The notes beneath the pieces were generated by a model. The model was given only the letters and a program-made list of their open reading frames with translations, was not told where the DNA came from and did no database searches. Positions 5,804 through 8,878 of a stretch of DNA of 8,878 bases are shown piece by piece. The stretch comes from Sphingomonadales bacterium (GTDB taxonomy: Bacteria > Pseudomonadota > Alphaproteobacteria > Sphingomonadales > Sphingomonadaceae), in NCBI GenBank assembly GCA_027489295.1, contig JAIYAA010000314.1, forward strand, positions 1 through 8,878, written 5' to 3'. Position 1 is the first letter of the stretch. Each line of letters starts with the position of its first letter. The position numbers and the translations under genes were made by a program.

Positions 5804-5851
5804 TCGTCTCGCCAAGGGGGGAGGGCCTCCCACGAAGCGGCGGGAGCGAAG

Positions 5852-7204
5852 ATGCGCGGTGATGGAGGCAGGCGGCGTTTCGGCGCCAGGCGAAATGTCT
5901 GTGCCGACGCCGCTCGTTCTTCGGCGCTGGCGATGATTCGCTCGTCTAGTGCGGCGTGGCTTGCATTGGCGGTTGTTGTTCACGTGGACAATCTAAAGGC
6001 GATCCGGGCGGCCTTCGGGGAAAATGTTGCCTTGGAGGTCACGGAGGCCGTCTGGCGTGCAGTGCAGCTTCGCCTGGTGACCGCTTCCGATGTGGTCGCT
6101 GAGCGCGTGATCTGGTCGCCGGAAGAACTGTGCTTTGTCGTGCGTGCTGCGACCGACATAGGCAGTGCATCGAATGATGCCCTCCGCGCGCAGGTTTGTT
6201 CTTGGTTGCTGGATGTCGGCTGTCGGCCCTTATTCGTGTCCGGCGCGGTCCTGCAGGTGGCGCTCTCGTGGAATGCGACTGTCGCCGAGCGAGGGTCGGG
6301 GGATAGGGACGTCCTGCATCTCCTGCTGATCGAGGCGCGCCAAACTCTGGCGCGTTCGAGTGGCAGCCCCACGACGCAGTCGTTGGATCCTGAGGACGCC
6401 CGTCGCGACATGGCGGCGGCGGTGGCGCACTATGCGGAACTCGTCTCCGGCGAGCTGCAATTCGCCTGGGCGCCCGTCCGTGCGGTGGATGATGACGTGC
6501 TGCTGTATCTGCGCGCGGAGGTCGCAATCCCGGGTGTGGTCGGTCAGATCATCAACCGGGAGGCGGGGTATCGCGCACTGGAGCGGCTGCGCCTGGTGGC
6601 GATCTTTGACCATCTGCAGGTCCAGCGGGCGATTGACCATCTCGTGCGCGGCGGCGGGTGGGCGGTGTGTGTGTCGGTTTCGGCGACGAGCTTCCGGCGC
6701 TCTTCCTGGTGGGACCAGCTGTTGGCCCAGCTTGAGGGGCAACGGTTCATCGCCGAGCGCCTGCTTGTCGCCGTTGATTGCGAGCAGTTCGCGGTTTTCC
6801 TGGGTCCTGCCGCTGAGCTGGCGGATCGGCTCCGTCGCCTGGGCTGCAAGATTGTTCTGCTCGGCTTTGGCAGCGGACAGATTGCCTTGGCGGGGCTGCT
6901 GGCGCTGCGGCCCGATGTTATCACGCTCGATCCATTTTTGATCGAGCTGGCTGCGCGGGGCGGCCGGGATCTGGAGCTGTGTCGCCGGGTCGTTGCGCTT
7001 GCGGCCGTGCTTGCCCCGCTCGTGGTGGCCGAGGGCGTTGACACGTTCCGGCATGCTGCGGTGGCACTGGACGTGGGCGTGTCGTGGGGTTGCGGCGCCT
7101 TTTTCGGTGGGCCCAGGTGGCGCGGCCCTGGGGGGTATGCCGGTCGTCCGGGCCGCATTCCGCCATTTCAGTGGCAGGCCGGCGGCGCGGAGTGGGGCGC
7201 GTGA
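5852..7204 (+). CDS. Degenerate GGDEF-EAL protein, probably catalytically inactive
   Basis: This 450-residue protein carries an eroded diguanylate cyclase fold followed by an eroded c-di-GMP phosphodiesterase fold. The GGDEF part (about 40-170) has VVVHVDNLKAIRAAFG in place of the LDLDxFKxIND start and WSPEELCF where GGDEF should be. The EAL part (about 200-425) has LLYLRAEVAI instead of YEALLRW, VSVSATSF instead of VNLSA, VAVDCEQ instead of EITE, and LLGFGSG instead of DDFGTG. VVAEGVDT (391-398) and CGAFFGGP are retained. The metal-binding and catalytic Glu/Asp residues are gone, so it should neither make nor cleave c-di-GMP; binding of a ligand or protein is more likely. The start at 5852 is preferred because GGGAG (5842-5846) lies 5 bases upstream; the frame is open from ATG 5747. 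It is the first gene of the probable adhesin operon and overlaps the next gene by 4 bases. Confidence 0.85.
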   Translation: MRGDGGRRRFGARRNVCADAARSSALAMIRSSSAAWLALAVVVHVDNLKAIRAAFGENVALEVTEAVWRAVQLRLVTASDVVAERVIWSPEELCFVVRAATDIGSASNDALRAQVCSWLLDVGCRPLFVSGAVLQVALSWNATVAERGSGDRDVLHLLLIEARQTLARSSGSPTTQSLDPEDARRDMAAAVAHYAELVSGELQFAWAPVRAVDDDVLLYLRAEVAIPGVVGQIINREAGYRALERLRLVAIFDHLQVQRAIDHLVRGGGWAVCVSVSATSFRRSSWWDQLLAQLEGQRFIAERLLVAVDCEQFAVFLGPAAELADRLRRLGCKIVLLGFGSGQIALAGLLALRPDVITLDPFLIELAARGGRDLELCRRVVALAAVLAPLVVAEGVDTFRHAAVALDVGVSWGCGAFFGGPRWRGPGGYAGRPGRIPPFQWQAGGAEWGA

Positions 7205-7344
7205 AGAGGCGCCCGGATCCCACGGATTTCGGCCCCGACCTCGACGGCGACAGGGCTGGGGTGTGGCGCGGCCTCTGTGTCGGGCTTCCCGCGTCGCTCC
7301 TGTTGTGGGGCGTGATCATCGTCGTTTGGCGCTTGCTGTCTTGA
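7201..7344 (+). CDS. Small single-span membrane protein, 47 residues
   Basis: The gene starts at a GTG (7201) whose bases overlap the stop of the degenerate EAL gene (GTGA), a classic coupling arrangement, with GGAG about ten bases upstream. The product has a charged, proline-containing N-terminus (KRRPDPTDFGPDLDGDRAG) and one C-terminal hydrophobic helix (VGLPASLLLWGVIIVVWRLL), so it should be a single-pass inner-membrane protein with the N-terminus in the cytoplasm or a short tail anchor. I do not recognise a family. The frame stays open upstream to 7084, but that part is a shadow of the EAL gene. Its position suggests a small partner for the EAL-like protein or the adhesin export step. Confidence 0.65.
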   Translation: MKRRPDPTDFGPDLDGDRAGVWRGLCVGLPASLLLWGVIIVVWRLLS

Positions 7345-7381
7345 ACCCGCCTCTTTTCGAAAAACTATTGGGGATTCTCGT

Positions 7382-7969
7382 ATGAATGGTGCGGGCTGCA
7401 CGTATGTATCGGTTCTCGCTCTTCTCCTTTCTTGGTCTGGGGTTGCCGAGGCGGAGGGGCGGGGGCAGGCAAAGGCGGAGCCGGCGCGGGCCGCAGCTAG
7501 CGTCGTGTCGCAGCCTGCCTCGCCGCAAGGTTCGTTGCCGCGCGCTGACGCTGGCGATCAATGGCTCGCGCCCAACGCTTTCCTAAACGCTGCGAACCAG
7601 ATTTCGCGCCGTGCTGCGGCCGGTGAAGCCGCGAAGATCTACGACCAGGTTTCGCCGATTCTCAAGGCCCGCTTCACGCGCGAGGCCTTCGTTGCCGAAT
7701 TGAACCAGCGCCTCGCCGGCAAGGTCGTTCAGCGCAACTGGCAGAATATCAGTCAGGTGATGGTTCAGAAGACCGGGAACGACGATCCTAATCAGACGGG
7801 CGAGTATGTCACCGTTACGATATTGGCTCTTCTAGAGAATTCTCCCTCGAAATTTTCAGTAAGAAAAGAAGTTCTTTCCTTCTTTCATGAGAAAAGTGGG
7901 GAGTGGCTATTGTCCGGTTATCAGATTGATCGTTTTTCAGGCGATCCTGAATCGAAAGAAAATAAATAG
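7382..7969 (+). CDS. Secreted DUF4019-like protein
   Basis: This 195-residue protein has an N-terminal signal peptide (VSVLALLLSWSGVAEA, probable cleavage after Ala24), then an Ala/Pro-rich linker (about 25-58) and a compact domain (about 65-185). The domain pattern resembles DUF4019: a helical ISRRAAAGEAAKIYDQVSP, a TREAFVAELNQRLAGKVVQR stretch, beta strands EYVTVTILALLE and a closing GEWLLSGYQID. It is probably periplasmic or outer-membrane associated; no lipobox is seen. The ATG at 7382 has GGGGA (7370-7374) at a 7-base spacing. It lies 37 bases after the small membrane-protein gene and 58 bases before the adhesin, so an accessory role in adhesin export or stability is plausible. Base composition turns abruptly AT-rich from about 7825 to the stop. 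Confidence 0.8.
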   Translation: MNGAGCTYVSVLALLLSWSGVAEAEGRGQAKAEPARAAASVVSQPASPQGSLPRADAGDQWLAPNAFLNAANQISRRAAAGEAAKIYDQVSPILKARFTREAFVAELNQRLAGKVVQRNWQNISQVMVQKTGNDDPNQTGEYVTVTILALLENSPSKFSVRKEVLSFFHEKSGEWLLSGYQIDRFSGDPESKENK

Positions 7970-8027
7970 GTAGGTCGTCTCTAGTCATTATTGGCCAAGG
8001 AAACGTGTGAATAAAAGGGGTGCTTAT

Positions 8028-8878
8028 ATGAAATATGATGATCCAGAGAGGGGTTCTGCGGCAAGAGGTGTCACAGCTTCGAATGTTGGCCGCATCGTGG
8101 GCATCAACGGTGAGATGAGTAAGAACATGCGTCGCCGCGTAATGGCGATTCTGCGCCTCTCGTCGATGTACGTGGTGTTTGGGCGCAAGGCGAAGGTTGG
8201 GGCCATCGGCGCCCAGGGTGGCGTCAAGATGTCGTTCGCGGTCCCGAACGGTGCGGGCGTCAGGTCTGGCATGAACGGCGGCTTGACGGCGGGCTGGGCC
8301 GCTTTGGCTCCGGCACTCGTCTTCGCGGCGCCACTGCTGATGCCGACAGAGGCTTTTGCCCAGGCGGCGTTTTCAGGGATCTGCGTAACGGGTAGCACCG
8401 GGAGCTCCACTGACGTGGCGATTTTCGATAGCCGTGCGACTGGCATCGATAATAATCGGCCATGTACCGCCAATTTTGGTGCCCAGGCCGGCGACAGTTT
8501 GGTCCAGATTTATTCGAACCCCGGTGGCGGACCAAACGGGCCGCTCGTTCAGGTTGACGGCACGCAAAATACCATCGCTTTCGGCCTTAACGGTTTCGGC
8601 AATGTCAAGTTGGCGGCAGGTACGGATGTCACGACCGGCGCCGCTAGCATCACTATGAACGGTATCGCCGGACAGGCGCTCAGCTCTACCAGCACCTTCG
8701 CAGTCAACGGCGCGCAGCTGGCCAGTGTTTCGACGGGAATTTCCACCAGTCTGGCGTCGCTTTCGACCGGGGCTTCGCTGTCAAGTTCCTGGATCATCTA
8801 TCTATCGACTGGCCAATCGTCGCTGTCGACCGGACTGTCGAGCGCGAACACCAGCCTGGCGTCGCTGTCGACCGGGGC
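8028..8878 (+). CDS. Trimeric autotransporter adhesin (YadA-like), N-terminal part, runs off window
   Basis: The first 283 residues of a large surface adhesin are visible. An unusually long, basic N-region (about 84 residues) precedes a hydrophobic signal core (TAGWAALAPALVFAAPLLMP) and the cleavage site AFA|Q after residue 111. The passenger begins with a small Cys-containing segment (Cys119 and Cys146), then beta-rich Gly/Asn sequence, then AVNGAQL (225-231), which resembles the neck motif of YadA-type adhesins. From about residue 232 a stalk of LSTG repeats begins (STGISTSLASLSTGASL...). The trimeric C-terminal beta-barrel anchor must lie beyond the window. The ATG at 8028 has AAGGGG (8015-8020) seven bases upstream; ATG 8229 (residue 68) is an alternative that would shorten the N-region. 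It is the last visible gene of the putative operon. The class is inferred from neck-like motif and repeats without the anchor. Confidence 0.8.
   Translation, partial: MKYDDPERGSAARGVTASNVGRIVGINGEMSKNMRRRVMAILRLSSMYVVFGRKAKVGAIGAQGGVKMSFAVPNGAGVRSGMNGGLTAGWAALAPALVFAAPLLMPTEAFAQAAFSGICVTGSTGSSTDVAIFDSRATGIDNNRPCTANFGAQAGDSLVQIYSNPGGGPNGPLVQVDGTQNTIAFGLNGFGNVKLAAGTDVTTGAASITMNGIAGQALSSTSTFAVNGAQLASVSTGISTSLASLSTGASLSSSWIIYLSTGQSSLSTGLSSANTSLASLSTG
8745..8878 (+). repeat. Start of stalk repeat array within the adhesin gene
   Basis: A 29-base unit encoding TSLASLSTGA occurs at 8745-8773 and again at 8850-8878, where it meets the window end, with two differences and a 105-bp (35-codon) period. 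Degenerate LSTG units lie between (YLSTG, SSLSTG). These are likely the first units of a longer array that can vary in copy number by recombination or slippage. Confidence 0.75.

Noticed and set aside
6230..7158. Long minus-strand open frames (274 and 204 codons) opposite the EAL-like gene
   Set aside because: High GC produces few stops; the sequences are Arg/Pro/Ser-rich with no recognisable domain, while the plus-strand frame has clear though eroded EAL motifs.
8024..8473. Minus-strand 149-codon open frame opposite the adhesin start
   Set aside because: The plus strand has a good ribosome site, signal peptide and adhesin motifs; the minus frame has no recognisable feature.
8745..8878. CRISPR-like repeats
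   Set aside because: The repeated units are in-frame adhesin stalk codons with degenerate copies between them, not repeats separated by unrelated spacers.

Overview
The window looks like a piece of a GC-rich alphaproteobacterial genome, most likely a sphingomonad. This rests on codon use, a TonB-receptor plug carrying the ITVTGSRI motif, the trbI-DUF2274 gene pair, and an adhesin stalk built from LSTG repeats. The organism is inferred from family resemblance, not from a marker gene. Some stretches are clearly AT-richer (about 2340-2640, 4560-4980, the recombinase gene, and 7825-7970), and the window reads as a mosaic accessory region.

Layout. (1) 1-1285: the 5' part of an ABC-transporter ATPase gene on the minus strand, divergent from a DUF2975 membrane protein and a small Cro/CI-type HTH regulator. 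Two near-identical inverted repeats lie between them and are good operator candidates. (2) 1286-2339: a genetic scar. An internal TonB-dependent receptor fragment, lacking both ends, is joined out of frame to the 3' part of conjugation gene trbI, followed by an intact DUF2274 gene. (3) 2340-2972: AT-rich, no gene seen. (4) 2973-4409: a short soluble histidine kinase and a FixJ/NarL-type response regulator. (5) 4410-5097: non-coding, with hairpins and a promoter-like sequence. (6) 5098-5748 (minus): a short FimB-sized tyrosine recombinase. (7) 5852 to the end: a probable operon of a degenerate GGDEF-EAL protein, a 47-residue membrane protein, a secreted DUF4019-like protein, and the start of a trimeric autotransporter adhesin (TAA) that runs off the window.

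The most interesting observation is that the recombinase gene is enclosed by a 20-bp inverted repeat (18 of 20 identical; 4961-4980 and 5784-5803). It sits directly upstream of the adhesin operon, and a promoter-like sequence points into it from just outside. This suggests a self-inverting DNA switch that could phase-vary the adhesin operon and the recombinase itself. The upstream two-component pair and the catalytically dead-looking EAL protein would be candidate regulatory inputs. The inverted repeats and gene order are seen in the sequence. The switching function is inference.
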